64,000 nucleotides of DNA from Hymenobacter piscis (GCF_018760735.1 NZ_JAHHZN010000010.1:1-64000); one strand, 5' to 3'. Positions 41,386 through 50,510 are shown, counted from the first letter of the stretch. Numbers and translations: made by a program. Notes: generated from the sequence alone by a model not told the origin.

Positions 41386-42267
41386 TCAATACGTCTTGGT
41401 CATGTCGGCGGGTACTACCAGCACGAAATCGGCTTTCTGCTTATTTTCCTCGTCGAGTTTATCGAGCTGCTCCTGGGTTACAGTGCTGATGGTAAGCACC
41501 TTCAGCTTCGGGTTCTGCTGGCGCAGGTAGGCCAGGATGCCGTCGTGGTTGTCGGAGTGGTAGCTGCCGTTGAGGTGGAGCAGCAGGTGGCCTGCGGGGC
41601 GGGCCTGGTGGAGGAAGTAGGCCATGGTGGCATCCTTGAGGGCCTGGGCCCGGATGATGTTCTGGGTGCCGGCCGCGTGGGCCGCGTCGGCCCCGAACAG
41701 CTGGGCCATGTTCTGGTAGCCGGGCAAACTGAAATCCACCGGCAGGGGCAGCGGGGCCAGCCAGGCTTTGGTGGCCGGGCTCAGCGTGTCGAGGGCCGGG
41801 AGGCCGCCGCGGGCCACCAGGGAAGCATAGCGCCGGGGCACGTTGGTGCCCACCACCCGGAACTTCTGCTGGCGGGCCAGCTGCAGCAGCGGGCGGTAGT
41901 CGGTGGCGTAATTGGGCCAGGGGCGGCTGGCGACTTCGAAAGCTTTGTCGTCCAGCTCGCCGGTGGTGTACTGGTCCAGCAGGGGCTGCACGTCGCGCTC
42001 GAACATTTCCAGGCCCAGCACCAGCTGGCCCTGTTTCAGACGCAATAAGTCTTTGGTGAGCTGCAATTCCAGCCAGTGCCCGATGGGGTCGTTGTGCTGC
42101 TCGCCGAAGAATACTACGTCGGCGGCGGCCAGCTCCCGGAGCATCTTGTCGTAGCCGGCGGGTTTGCCGGCGGCCGTGAACAGGCGGTAGGCCGGCCGGT
42201 CCTGGGCCGGGGCGGCGGTGGCCAGCAGCAGCGCGGCCAGCACCAGCAGCAGTACGCGGCTAATCAT
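41386..42267 (-). CDS. ChaN-like haem-binding/uptake family protein
   Basis: 293 residues from the ATG at 42267. Alternative starts at 42276 (ATG) and 42282 (GTG) overlap the upstream gene further. A signal peptide (MISRVLLLVLAALLLATAAPAQ) leads to the ChaN fold. VVFFGEQHNDPIGHWLE is the family landmark, as are LEMFERDVQPLLDQY and GSYHSDNHDGILAYLR. ChaN-like proteins bind haem pairs in some species; iron use here is inference. The start overlaps the end of the lipoprotein gene, so they are probably an operon. Confidence 0.88.
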   Translation of the reverse strand: MISRVLLLVLAALLLATAAPAQDRPAYRLFTAAGKPAGYDKMLRELAAADVVFFGEQHNDPIGHWLELQLTKDLLRLKQGQLVLGLEMFERDVQPLLDQYTTGELDDKAFEVASRPWPNYATDYRPLLQLARQQKFRVVGTNVPRRYASLVARGGLPALDTLSPATKAWLAPLPLPVDFSLPGYQNMAQLFGADAAHAAGTQNIIRAQALKDATMAYFLHQARPAGHLLLHLNGSYHSDNHDGILAYLRQQNPKLKVLTISTVTQEQLDKLDEENKQKADFVLVVPADMTKTY

Positions 42268-42745
42268 CCCAGTCATCCCCACTGGCGGCGGGGCCCATCA
42301 GAATCAGCCAGAAGGGCGAACAAACCGTGGGGGCCGGGGCCGCCCCTCCCAGGGTTTTGGTTTCGTACACCTTGCCGTTCACCAGGATATCCAGGCGCAG
42401 GTAGCTGCCGGAACCGGGCTTGGGCAGGGTGGCGCACGCCACCTTGTTCATGCTGATGGTGGCCGCCAGGTTGTCGTAGAGGCTGTAGTCGCCGAGCTCG
42501 TAGGTGGTGTCCACGGCCGCGGCGTAAGTGTAGCGCACGGTGGGCTCGGTTTGGGGGCTGGGCGTGTTGGTGTCGCGGGTGGTGGTGTACTCCATGCCGG
42601 CGCCCAGGCCCGGCAGCTTTTCGCCCTTCACGCGCAGCGCCACCTTGAACTGCACGGTATCGTTGAGCTTTTCCACTTCATCCTGGCAACCGGTGGCCGC
42701 CAGCAGCAGCCCGGCGGCTCCCAGCCACGCGGCGCATTGTTTCAT
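42260..42745 (-). CDS. predicted lipoprotein
   Basis: 161 residues from the ATG at 42745. The signal ends LLLAATGCQDEV with the lipobox Cys near residue 21. The mature part is beta-rich with Thr and Asp. No family is recognised. It overlaps the ChaN-like gene by 8 nt and is likely co-transcribed with it. A 32-bp repeat that may hold its promoter lies 68 nt upstream. Confidence 0.7.
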   Translation of the reverse strand: MKQCAAWLGAAGLLLAATGCQDEVEKLNDTVQFKVALRVKGEKLPGLGAGMEYTTTRDTNTPSPQTEPTVRYTYAAAVDTTYELGDYSLYDNLAATISMNKVACATLPKPGSGSYLRLDILVNGKVYETKTLGGAAPAPTVCSPFWLILMGPAASGDDWDD

Positions 42746-42812
42746 GTAGGCTATCATAGGGCGGATAAAAGTAAGCGGCCGGTCGAAATACAGCCCACCG
42801 GCGGTGCCGAAG

Positions 42813-42844
42813 ATACAGCAATACCCCGATACCAAACTGCCCCG
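42813..42844 (-). promoter_or_regulatory. 32-bp direct repeat, copy 1, with promoter-like boxes
   Basis: Identical over 32 bp to 43610-43641. Read on the minus strand it gives TTTG, then 17 nt, then TATCTTCG, completed by flanking bases, close to the Bacteroidetes -33/-7 pair. It lies upstream of the lipoprotein-ChaN operon. Confidence 0.6.
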
Positions 42845-42847
42845 ACG

Positions 42848-43576
42848 TCACTGCCCCGAACTGCCGGATACCTGCGTCAGGACGAAGGAAATGCGGGTGC
42901 CATCGAAAAAGCGGTAATGCATTTCAGTGAATCCATACTGAGGATGAAAGTAGAAATCCAGGGAGCTGTCACCTAGATTGTCGTGAGCTGCAACGGATTT
43001 AACCAGCCAGCAGCCAGGCAGCGTCAGCTCCCCGTACTGTCGGGTTTCCTGGCCCGCTACCTGGTAAGTGCTGTTTGTGGTGCCTTTGAACTTGCCGTAT
43101 CCAATCATGATGAACAACCGACTACGCCAATGTCCGCCTAGCTGCAAGGAATCAAGGTATACCTGGGGAAATGGCGCTACTTCCGTGTGCACGTACTGGT
43201 TGTCCCGGAATGGGTGGATCCAGATTTTCTGCTTGTTTTCGATGACGCCGGTAACGTCTGTACGCGCCCAACTATACCGCTCGGGCTTGTCCGGGCGCTT
43301 GGTTTTAGGATTTGGGTACGCCAGAAAGGTGATGGAGTCCTGCGCCGTGTAGTGGTAACGCCTGCGGATGGCCGTCTGGGTTTTGCGCTGTGCCACCCAG
43401 GGAGTTCCCAGCGCCTCCAGCGTGACGCCGCCCCGGGAAAGCGTATCGCCGGCCGGACTGATAAAAACGGCCCCGTACTGATACGTGCGCCCCGCCCGGA
43501 ATATCACCAGACTATCGGGCGCAGTCGCAGGATGAAGGCAGGTAGAAAGTGCTCCGAGGATACAGGCGGTAAGCAT
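42848..43576 (-). CDS. hypothetical secreted protein
   Basis: 242 residues from the ATG at 43576, with a short signal-like N-terminus (MLTACILGALSTCLHPATA). The body is beta-rich with many Tyr, Arg and Gln: RRRYHYTAQDSITFLAYPN and GHWRSRLFIMIGYGKF. No family is recognised. GC content is lower than in the flanking genes. It is bracketed by two identical 32-bp repeats, the upstream one of which would be its promoter. This arrangement suggests insertion of the gene by duplication of the promoter segment. Confidence 0.65.
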   Translation of the reverse strand: MLTACILGALSTCLHPATAPDSLVIFRAGRTYQYGAVFISPAGDTLSRGGVTLEALGTPWVAQRKTQTAIRRRYHYTAQDSITFLAYPNPKTKRPDKPERYSWARTDVTGVIENKQKIWIHPFRDNQYVHTEVAPFPQVYLDSLQLGGHWRSRLFIMIGYGKFKGTTNSTYQVAGQETRQYGELTLPGCWLVKSVAAHDNLGDSSLDFYFHPQYGFTEMHYRFFDGTRISFVLTQVSGSSGQ

Positions 43577-43609
43577 GGCAGAAGGAATAGCGTGGATAAT
43601 GGTCCAATA

Positions 43610-43641
43610 ATACAGCAATACCCCGATACCAAACTGCCCCG
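43610..43641 (-). promoter_or_regulatory. 32-bp direct repeat, copy 2, with promoter-like boxes
   Basis: Identical to 42813-42844. On the minus strand it gives TTTG, 17 nt, then TATTATTG, again near TAnnTTTG. It lies 33 nt upstream of the ATG at 43576. Confidence 0.6.
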
Positions 43642-43688
43642 GCACCTTGCGGGACCGGGGCAGCTGCGGCGTACTCGGAGGGGGAAAT

Positions 43689-45035
43689 CTAGCCTTTATA
43701 GAACAGCCACTTCGACAGCTCGCCGTAGGTGATTTTCTTGCCGTACATCAGGATGCCTACCCGGTAGATGCGGGCCGCGACCCAGATAGCGGCCATAAAG
43801 CCACCAATCAGCAGCACCATCGACAAACCCAGCTGCCACAGCGGCACGCCGCCGAAGGGCAGGCGCATCATCATGGCAATGGGCGAAGTGAGCGGAATCA
43901 TCGACATCCAGAAGGCCACCGTGCCGTTGGGATTGGTGGTGAGCACGGCCTGGGACACGATGATGGTCAGGATCAGCGGCATCGTGACGGGCAGCATAAA
44001 CTGCTGGGTATCGGTTTCGTTGTCGACGGCCGCGCCGATGGCCCCGAACAGGGCTCCGTAGAACAGGTAGCCGCCCAGGAAGTAAAACAGGAAGCAGCCT
44101 ACCAGCAGCGGTACGTTGAGATTGGCCGCGCGCAGGGCGGTCGTCATTTTGGCGGCTACGTTGGTGTCCTTTTTAGCTGCTTTTTCCTGGGGCGTATCGG
44201 TGCTCAGCGTGGCGGTGGTCGTTGCGGCAGTTCTGTTCACGCGCGCTTCCACCATCTTATCGGGGCTCACGGAGCCTGCCATAACCGAGCTGATGCCAAC
44301 CGACAGCAGCACCCACAACGCCAGCTGGGTAAAGCCCACGGCGGCAATGCCCAGCACCTTGCCCATCATGAGCTGAAACGGTTTCACGGAGGAAATCACC
44401 ACTTCCACGATGCGGTTGGTTTTTTCCTCCATCACGCCCCGCATAATCTGGATGCCATAAATGAAAATGAACATGTAAATCAGGAACCCGCAGATGTAGG
44501 CCACGCCCGTGCTGGCGCCGGTGCTGGAGCTTCGCTCCCCCTCGTCGCTGAGGCTGATGGTCTGCAGCTCCACTTTTACCTTCATCTTATCCAGGGTGGC
44601 CCGGTCGATGCCGGCCTGGCTCAGGCGCTGATTTTCTACCGCTCCTTCCACGGCCCGGCGCACATCGTTTTCCAGCGACAGGCCCAGGCCTTTGCGCGAA
44701 AACACCTGAAACCCGCCGGGGTTGGTCAGATCCAGCTTCGGCACGTGCAGCAGGGCATCATACTTGGTTTTCTTGAATTCGGCTTTGGCCGTGGGCAGGT
44801 CGGCTGATACCCGGGTGAAGCGCAGGTCGCCGTTGTTTTCGGGCAGGGTCTGAAACAGCCCGCCCGCGTCGGAAATGGCTACCACCTTGCCGCTGTCCGA
44901 CATTTTGGCGATGAGCACGGGCACGGCAAACAGGGCCACGGTGAGCAGGGGCCCCACCAGGGACATAATCAGGAAGCTTTTCTTACGAACCCGGGTCAGG
45001 TATTCGCGCTGAAAAATGAGGAACATTTTATCCAT
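43689..45035 (-). CDS. ABC-2 type transporter permease (NatB-like)
   Basis: 448 residues. The first membrane segment (about 22-44) is followed by a large periplasmic loop to about residue 170 and then five more segments at about 180-445. MRGVMEEKTNRIVEVVISSVKPFQLMMGKVLG (split for reading) is the NatB/ABC-2 signature on the loop after TM2. A low-complexity Thr-rich insert lies at about 270-295. It follows the ATPase gene on the same strand with 57 nt between. The pair resembles NatAB sodium exporters and general ABC-2 exporters; substrate not determinable. Confidence 0.92.
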   Translation of the reverse strand: MDKMFLIFQREYLTRVRKKSFLIMSLVGPLLTVALFAVPVLIAKMSDSGKVVAISDAGGLFQTLPENNGDLRFTRVSADLPTAKAEFKKTKYDALLHVPKLDLTNPGGFQVFSRKGLGLSLENDVRRAVEGAVENQRLSQAGIDRATLDKMKVKVELQTISLSDEGERSSSTGASTGVAYICGFLIYMFIFIYGIQIMRGVMEEKTNRIVEVVISSVKPFQLMMGKVLGIAAVGFTQLALWVLLSVGISSVMAGSVSPDKMVEARVNRTAATTTATLSTDTPQEKAAKKDTNVAAKMTTALRAANLNVPLLVGCFLFYFLGGYLFYGALFGAIGAAVDNETDTQQFMLPVTMPLILTIIVSQAVLTTNPNGTVAFWMSMIPLTSPIAMMMRLPFGGVPLWQLGLSMVLLIGGFMAAIWVAARIYRVGILMYGKKITYGELSKWLFYKG

Positions 45036-45092
45036 GAGTCGGGAAAGTTCTGGCGTGGAGAAAGGAAGGAAAGAAGGACTAGACGAACCGGG

Positions 45093-46037
45093 CTAGTGCA
45101 CCGGCTCCCCTTCCAGAATCGTTTCGGGCATGGTTTCGCGCACCCGCCGGATAAAGATGTCGTTGATACTCGGAATCAGCTCCCGGAAGGCGTGCACTTC
45201 CACGTTGCCGATGAGGTAGCGCAGCAAGTCATTGGGCGTGGCCCCGGCGTGCAGACGAATCACGTCGTAGAAGTGGCCGTTTTCGCGCTCGTGGTGCTCG
45301 ATTACCTCGAAATCGGGGTGCACCACCATCAGGCGGCCCCGGCCTTCCACGGCGTAGGTCTGGGTGCGGAACGTGTTGCGGATGTCGCCCACGGTGCCAT
45401 CGAGCACCTTGCGGCTGCGGTTGATGAGGGCGATGTTGTCGCACATTTCCTCCACCGACTCCATGCGGTGGGTGGAGAAAATGATGGTGGCGCCCTTCTC
45501 GCGCAGGGCCAGAATCTCGTCCTTGATCAGGTTGGCGTTGATGGGGTCGAAGCCCGAAAACGGCTCATCGAGGATGATGATACCGGGCTCGTGGAGCACG
45601 GTGGCAATGAACTGCACCTTCTGCTGCATGCCCTTGCTGAGGTCCTCCACGTTCTTCTCGGCCCAGGCCGCAATGTCGAGGCGCTGGAGCCAGGTTTTGA
45701 TGCGCTGGGTGGCGTCGGTGCGGGTGAGGCCTTTGAGACGGGCCAGGTAGAGCAGCTGCTCGCCCACTTTCATTTTCTTATACAGGCCCCGCTCCTCGGG
45801 CAGGTAGCCGATTTCGGCAATGTGGCGGGGAGCCAGCTTCTCGCCCCGGATGCGGATTTCGCCCGCATCGGCCCCGGTAATCTGGGTGATGATGCGGATC
45901 AGGGACGTTTTGCCGGCGCCGTTGGGCCCGAGCAGGCCGAAGATGCTGCGCTCCGGAATGTCGAGGCTCACGCCATCGAGGGCAACGTGCTGGGCGTAGG
46001 CCTTGCGCACGTTCAGGGCTTGGAGAATGGGTTGCAC
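45093..46037 (-). CDS. ABC transporter ATP-binding protein (NatA-like)
   Basis: 314 residues. Walker A GPNGAGKTS (about 38-46), the signature LSKGMQQK (about 135), Walker B IIILDEPFSGFD (about 155) and the switch STHR (about 188) are complete. The C-terminal 90 residues form the regulatory domain of the DUF4162 type found in ABC-2 exporter ATPases. It powers the permease encoded just downstream. Both lie leftward; upstream is the sigma-factor unit, separated by 80 nt. Confidence 0.94.
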   Translation of the reverse strand: MQPILQALNVRKAYAQHVALDGVSLDIPERSIFGLLGPNGAGKTSLIRIITQITGADAGEIRIRGEKLAPRHIAEIGYLPEERGLYKKMKVGEQLLYLARLKGLTRTDATQRIKTWLQRLDIAAWAEKNVEDLSKGMQQKVQFIATVLHEPGIIILDEPFSGFDPINANLIKDEILALREKGATIIFSTHRMESVEEMCDNIALINRSRKVLDGTVGDIRNTFRTQTYAVEGRGRLMVVHPDFEVIEHHERENGHFYDVIRLHAGATPNDLLRYLIGNVEVHAFRELIPSINDIFIRRVRETMPETILEGEPVH

Positions 46038-46117
46038 GGTTCGGAATAGGAAGGTTGGAAGTTCGAATGTAGGCTTTTCTCTATACTCCAGGAATGGATT
46101 TCAACGAACCGGCCGCT

Positions 46118-46756
46118 TTAGGCCCGCAACTCGCTCAGCGCCGCTTCCAGCTGGTCAAGGTAGCGGCCGTAGCGGCGCTGGTGCTCCCGGCGCCCTGTCC
46201 GGTAGGCGGCGTAGAGCAACGCCAGTAGCAGCAGCAGGCCGCCGGCCGCCGCCGCCAGGTGCCCGCCCCAGCCGGGTTGGCCCGGCGCGAGGTAAGCCCG
46301 CACGTACTCCCACCGCACGACGCCCACGAAAACGTACAGGCAAAACAGGGCCCCGACGCCCACCCAATCGTGCAGGCGCATGAGCTGCCGGAACCGGCTA
46401 ATGCGGGTTTGGAGTAAGTGGTAGAGGTTGCCCTGCTGGCCCTCCATCTGGCGGATGAGCTGCAGGCGGCGGTACACAATCAGCCCCACCAGGCAAATAA
46501 CCAGAAAAATCCCGGCCGCAAACAGCTGCATTTTCGCCACGTGACGAAAGAATATCAGCGCGTCGAACACAATCAGGACCAGCCCCATCAGCACAAATTG
46601 CAGCTCCCGGACCGCATTTTTCTTCAGCCGGATCAGGGGGTTGGCGGAGGTGTGGGCGGTGAGCATGGCGCGCAGGGTTTGTTCGGACGTGAGGGTATCG
46701 GTGGAAGAACCAACGGGCTGCTGCTGCCACTGGCGGCGAAAGTCATCGAGTTCCAT
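46118..46756 (-). CDS. membrane protein coupled to an ECF sigma factor
   Basis: 212 residues, whose ATG (46754-46756) overlaps the sigma-factor stop as TGATG, so translation is coupled. Four membrane segments lie at about 52-70, 76-95, 133-152 and 168-188. An N-terminal cytoplasmic region of about 50 residues (MELDDFRRQWQQQ) precedes them. Position and coupling suggest an anti-sigma or sensor partner of the sigma factor. The sequence has no ZAS-type His/Cys motif, so this remains inference. Confidence 0.75.
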   Translation of the reverse strand: MELDDFRRQWQQQPVGSSTDTLTSEQTLRAMLTAHTSANPLIRLKKNAVRELQFVLMGLVLIVFDALIFFRHVAKMQLFAAGIFLVICLVGLIVYRRLQLIRQMEGQQGNLYHLLQTRISRFRQLMRLHDWVGVGALFCLYVFVGVVRWEYVRAYLAPGQPGWGGHLAAAAGGLLLLLALLYAAYRTGRREHQRRYGRYLDQLEAALSELRA

Positions 46757-47271
46757 CAGGCGGGTTGGGTTAGCAGTTGGCGGAGCTTGTCCTGGACGCG
46801 GTGCATTTTCACGCGCACGTTGTTGGGCGTGATGCCGAGGATATCAGCCATTTCGGCGTAGGTTTTTTCTTCGAGATAGAGCAGCACGAAAGCCTTTTCC
46901 ACGTCGGAAAGACGGGCAATGGCCCGGTAGAGCTGGGCCAGGTCGTCGGGGTCGGGGCCTTCGGGCGGCGGGGCGGGCAACTCCGGGATATTGGGGCGGC
47001 TGAGGCTGGCGGAAGCCGGGCGGCGGGTGCGCTGGCGCAAATCGGAAATGGCCACGTTCAGCGCCACCCGGTAGAGCCAGGTGCCCAGCTGCACCTCGGG
47101 CCGGGCCTCATAGCGCGGCCACGCCCGCCAGAGCTGCAGCACAATTTCCTGGTACAGGTCCTGCCGGTCGTCGGCGTCGGGGCAGTAGGTCCGGGCCACC
47201 CGCCGCAGCCGGGACTGGTGCGCGTGGAGCACCTCCACAAAATCCGGGGCGAGCGGGGCAGATAGGGACAT
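46756..47271 (-). CDS. ECF-type RNA polymerase sigma factor
   Basis: 171 residues from the ATG at 47271. Region 2 has DADDRQDLYQEIVLQLWRAWP and GTWLYRVALNVAISDLRQ. A Pro/Ser-rich linker follows, then region 4 with LSDVEKAFVLLYLEEKTYAEMADILG and the helix-turn-helix ending VRVKMHRVQDKL. It directs RNA polymerase to specific promoters. The coupled membrane protein downstream is probably its regulator. Its target regulon cannot be told from this window. Confidence 0.93.
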   Translation of the reverse strand: MSLSAPLAPDFVEVLHAHQSRLRRVARTYCPDADDRQDLYQEIVLQLWRAWPRYEARPEVQLGTWLYRVALNVAISDLRQRTRRPASASLSRPNIPELPAPPPEGPDPDDLAQLYRAIARLSDVEKAFVLLYLEEKTYAEMADILGITPNNVRVKMHRVQDKLRQLLTQPA

Positions 47272-47369
47272 GAGGCGGGGAAGTTTGCGCTCTATATCGG
47301 CCAACCCAAATCCGCATTACAGAATCGGGCGGATTTTATTTTTCTGGACCCAAATACCGGTCGCGGAAA

Positions 47370-47413
47370 AACAAAAAAACGCCCGCCTCCCCCAAAGGGA
47401 AGCGGGCGTTTCC
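47370..47413 (-). terminator. terminator after dnaJ
   Basis: Stem AAACGCCCGC/GCGGGCGTTT with a short unpaired middle. On the minus strand it is followed by a T-run read from the A-run at 47369-47379. It lies 21 nt beyond the dnaJ stop. Confidence 0.85.
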
Positions 47414-47433
47414 GTCCACAAAATCCGTGATTT

Positions 47434-48582
47434 CTACTGGAAGTACTCCTTTACTTTCTCGAAGAAGCCCTTCTCGTTCTTGCCGGGATTGGGCGTGAAG
47501 TTGCGGGCGTCGCGGAGCTTTTCGAGCAGCTCCCGCTCCTCGTTGGTCACGTTCTTGGGCGTCCAGACGCTGAGGTGAATCAGCTGGTCGCCGCGGCCGT
47601 AGCCGTTAATGTCCTTGATGCCCTTGCCGCGCAGGCGCAGGATTTTACCCGGCTGGGTGCCCGGCTCCACCTTGATTTTCACCTTGCCCTCAATGGTGGG
47701 CACCTCAATGTTGGAGCCCAGGGCGGCATCCACGAACGAGATGTACTGCTCGAACATGATGTTGTTGCCGTCGCGGCGCAGCAGCTCGTGGGGCTCCTCC
47801 TCAATCTGGATGAGCAGGTCGCCGGGCACACCGCCGCGCTCGGGGTAGTTGCCCTTGCCGTTCATGCTCAGCTGCATGCCCTCGGCCACGCCGGCCGGAA
47901 TGTTGATCGGAATGACTTCCTCGTGGAGCTGGCGGCCTTCGCCGTGGCAGACGTCGCACTTGCTGGTTACTACCTGGCCCTCGCCCTCGCAGGTGGGGCA
48001 GGTGGAGGCGCTTACCATCTGGCCGAGCATGGTATTCACCACCCGCTTCACCTGGCCCTGGCCGTTGCAGGTGCCGCAGGTTTTGAGGTCGGTGCCGTTC
48101 TTGGCGCCGGTACCCGAGCAGGTGTTGCAGGCCACGTAGCGCTTCACCTTGATTTTTTTCTCGACGCCGTTGGCTACTTCCTCCAGGTCGAGCTTGAGCT
48201 TGATGCGCAGGTTGGAGCCCTTGCGCACGCGCCGCCCGCCCTGCTGGCCCCGGCCGCCCCCGAAGAAGCTCTCGAAGCCGCCCCCGCCGCCGCCGAAGAT
48301 GTCCCCGAACTGGCTGAAGATGTCCTCCATGTTGGGACCCGCGCCGCCCCCGCCGCCGCTGGCCTGGTGGCCGTACCGGTCGTAGCGGGCGCGCTTCTGC
48401 TCGTCGCTGAGCACCTCGTAGGCCTCAGCGGCCTCCTTGAACTTGTCCTCCGCGGTGGGGTCGTCGGGGTTTTTATCGGGGTGATACTTGATGGCCACCT
48501 TGCGGTAAGCCTTCTTGATTTCATCGCCCGCCGCGTTTTTGGCTACGCCCAGCACCTCGTAATAATCTCGCTTCGTTGCCAT
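47434..48582 (-). CDS. dnaJ: molecular chaperone DnaJ
   Basis: 382 residues. J-domain at residues 1-70 with HPDKNPDD (about 33-40), then a Gly/Phe region (about 75-115, with runs of Gly). Four zinc-finger motifs follow: [24 protein letters not shown] and CDVCHGEG. The C-terminal substrate-binding domains end [11 protein letters not shown]. It is a full class A DnaJ. It stimulates DnaK ATPase activity and delivers unfolded clients. grpE lies directly upstream on the same strand, so the two are an operon; dnaK is not in the window. Confidence 0.97.
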   Translation of the reverse strand: MATKRDYYEVLGVAKNAAGDEIKKAYRKVAIKYHPDKNPDDPTAEDKFKEAAEAYEVLSDEQKRARYDRYGHQASGGGGGAGPNMEDIFSQFGDIFGGGGGGFESFFGGGRGQQGGRRVRKGSNLRIKLKLDLEEVANGVEKKIKVKRYVACNTCSGTGAKNGTDLKTCGTCNGQGQVKRVVNTMLGQMVSASTCPTCEGEGQVVTSKCDVCHGEGRQLHEEVIPINIPAGVAEGMQLSMNGKGNYPERGGVPGDLLIQIEEEPHELLRRDGNNIMFEQYISFVDAALGSNIEVPTIEGKVKIKVEPGTQPGKILRLRGKGIKDINGYGRGDQLIHLSVWTPKNVTNEERELLEKLRDARNFTPNPGKNEKGFFEKVKEYFQ

Positions 48583-48589
48583 CTTTTTA

Positions 48590-48685
48590 GTATTGAGTAG
48601 GTGGTATTGAGTACTGAGACTAAAATTGAGCAGTAGCGGTCCAGGCCGGGCACTAGCTACTCAATACGCCATACTCAATACTCGA
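48590..48685. repeat. inverted heptamer arrays between grpE and dnaJ
   Basis: Left array has units TATTGAG, TAGGTGG, TATTGAG and TACTGAG (48591-48618). Right array has units CTACTCA, ATACGCC, ATACTCA and ATACTCG (48657-48684). The words are complementary. The right array begins at the grpE stop codon and the left ends near the dnaJ start. Confidence 0.88.
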
Positions 48686-49255
48686 CTAAGCGCCCAGCAC
48701 CACCTTGGCGTGGCGAATCACTTTGTCGCCGAGGTAGTAGCCTTTCTCCACCTCATCCACGATTTTACCCTTGAGGTCCTCCGACGGGGCCGGAATCTGG
48801 GTAATGGCCTCGTGCAGCTCGGAGTCGAAGGCAGTACCTTTCACCTCCATCGGGGCCAGGCCCTTCTGCGTGAGGGTTTTCTGGAGCTTATTCTGGATGA
48901 TGTCCACGGCTTCGCGCACGGCGTTGGCGTCGTCCGTATCCTGGGTGTGGTGGCGGGCCCGGTCAAAGTCGTCGAGCACGGGCAGCAGGGCCACCATCAG
49001 CTCCTGGTTGGCGGTCTTGAACAGATCGGAGCGCTCCTTGGAGGTGCGGCGCTTGTAGTTCTCAAACTCGGCGGCCAGGCGTAGGTACTTGTCCTTGAGG
49101 TCAGCCAGCTCGGCTTCCGTTTTGGTACCGGCGGCTTCCGTCGTGCCTTCGGCAGCTTCGGAAGTATCAGTAGTTTCGGCGGTCATTTCGCCAGCCACCT
49201 GGTCAGCGTCTACCGACAGATTGTCGTCCTGGGGCAGGTTGTTATCGTCAGCCAT
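48686..49255 (-). CDS. grpE: nucleotide exchange factor GrpE
   Basis: 189 residues from the ATG at 49255; the longer frame upstream has no family character. An acidic, Thr/Ala-rich N-terminal tail (1-50) leads into the long dimerising coiled coil (LADLKDKYLRLAAEFENYKRRTSKE). The C-terminal beta domain contains GTAFDSELHEAITQIP and VDEVEKGYYLGDKVIRHAKVVL, typical of GrpE. It releases ADP from DnaK. It stands just upstream of dnaJ in the same operon. Its TAG stop begins a heptamer array. Confidence 0.96.
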   Translation of the reverse strand: MADDNNLPQDDNLSVDADQVAGEMTAETTDTSEAAEGTTEAAGTKTEAELADLKDKYLRLAAEFENYKRRTSKERSDLFKTANQELMVALLPVLDDFDRARHHTQDTDDANAVREAVDIIQNKLQKTLTQKGLAPMEVKGTAFDSELHEAITQIPAPSEDLKGKIVDEVEKGYYLGDKVIRHAKVVLGA

Positions 49256-49479
49256 TTTATTGAATATTCGTCGGAATGGGTTTTTCACAGGGTTTGCCGT
49301 TGGGCCAGTAGGCGGGCGCAAGGAGTTTGCCAAAGGCAAAATGGCTGTCAGGTTGGCACGGCCAAGTGCGAAAGTTTGTAAGGCGGGAAGTCAGAATGTG
49401 CTGGCCAGCAACCTGGATTCGAGCGTCTGAATGCTTACTGCACAGTAAGGAGCGTGACTACGGCACCGGTCACTTTCTA

Positions 49480-49508
49480 CCTTCTCAACTTATTAACTTC
49501 TAAACTCC
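49480..49508. repeat. octamer array at the obgE stop
   Basis: Units TTCTCAAC, TTATTAAC, TTCTAAAC and TCCCTACT (49483-49508 region), period 8. The array ends at the obgE stop codon (49509-49511). On the minus strand it therefore begins right after TAG. Confidence 0.75.
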
Positions 49509-50504
49509 CTACTCCGCGTGCAGCGCCGTCCAGATCATATCCTTCAGCGGCTGAATGTTCTTGTTGGTGAGGCTGGAGATGAAGATGGTGGGCAGCTCCG
49601 TGGGCAGCGTGGCCCGGATTTCGGCCTCCAGCTCCTCATCCAGCATATCCGACTTGCTGATGGCCAGCAGGCGCTTCTTGTCCAGCAGCTCGGGGTTGAA
49701 CTGCTCCAGCTCGCTGAGCAGCACCTGGTACTCGGCGTTGATGTCGGGCGAGTCGCAGCTGATCATGAACAGCAGAATGGAGTTGCGCTCCACGTGGCGC
49801 AGGAAGCGGTGGCCCAGGCCCTTGCCCTCAGCCGCGCCCTCAATGATGCCCGGAATATCGGCCATCACAAATGACTTGTAGTCGCGGTAGGCCACCACGC
49901 CCAGGTTGGGCGTGAGGGTGGTGAAGGCGTAGTCGGCAATCTTGGGTTTGGCCGCCGAAACCACTGACAGCAGCGTGCTCTTGCCCGCGTTCGGGAAGCC
50001 TACCAGGCCCACGTCGGCCAGCAGCTTGAGCTCCAGAATCACCCACTCGTCGATGCCGGGCTCGCCGGGCTGGGCGTACTGGGGGGCTTGGTTGGTGGCC
50101 GATTTGAAGTGGTCGTTGCCCAGGCCGCCGCGGCCCCCGGGCGTGAGGATGAGGCGCTGGCCGTCCTCCGTGATTTCGAGCTTCTTCTCGCCCGTTTCGG
50201 CGTCGCGGGCTACCGTACCCAGGGGCACCTGAATGATGATATCCTCGCCCTGCTTGCCGGAACGCAGGTTTTCGCCCCCGCCTTCGCCGGCCTGGGCAAT
50301 CAGGTGCTTCTGGTACTGCAGGTGCAGCAGCGTCCAGAGCTGGGAGCTGCCTTCAAGAATGATGTGGCCGCCCCGGCCCCCATCGCCCCCGTCGGGGCCG
50401 CCGTTGGGCAGGCCCTTGGCCCGGAAGAAGTGGTGCGAGCCCGCGCCCCCCTTGCCCGAGCGGCAGTTGATTTTGACGTAGTCGATGAAGTTATTGGAAG
50501 CCAC
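49509..50504 (-). CDS. obgE: GTPase ObgE/CgtA
   Basis: 331 residues, without the optional C-terminal OCT domain. The Gly-rich Obg fold ([17 protein letters not shown], about 35-51) precedes the G domain: G1 GFPNAGKST (about 167-175), G3 DIPGIIEGA, and G4 SKSD near residue 285. Obg proteins bind the 50S subunit and act in ribosome assembly and the stringent response. It lies between adk and grpE, on the same strand but with long spacers that carry repeats on both sides. Confidence 0.96.
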   Translation of the reverse strand: MASNNFIDYVKINCRSGKGGAGSHHFFRAKGLPNGGPDGGDGGRGGHIILEGSSQLWTLLHLQYQKHLIAQAGEGGGENLRSGKQGEDIIIQVPLGTVARDAETGEKKLEITEDGQRLILTPGGRGGLGNDHFKSATNQAPQYAQPGEPGIDEWVILELKLLADVGLVGFPNAGKSTLLSVVSAAKPKIADYAFTTLTPNLGVVAYRDYKSFVMADIPGIIEGAAEGKGLGHRFLRHVERNSILLFMISCDSPDINAEYQVLLSELEQFNPELLDKKRLLAISKSDMLDEELEAEIRATLPTELPTIFISSLTNKNIQPLKDMIWTALHAE

Positions 50505-50510
50505 TTCTGA

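Noticed and set aside
42848..43641. Composite transposon bounded by the 32-bp direct repeats
   Set aside because: No transposase lies between them and there is no target-site duplication. A promoter-segment duplication explains the pattern more simply.
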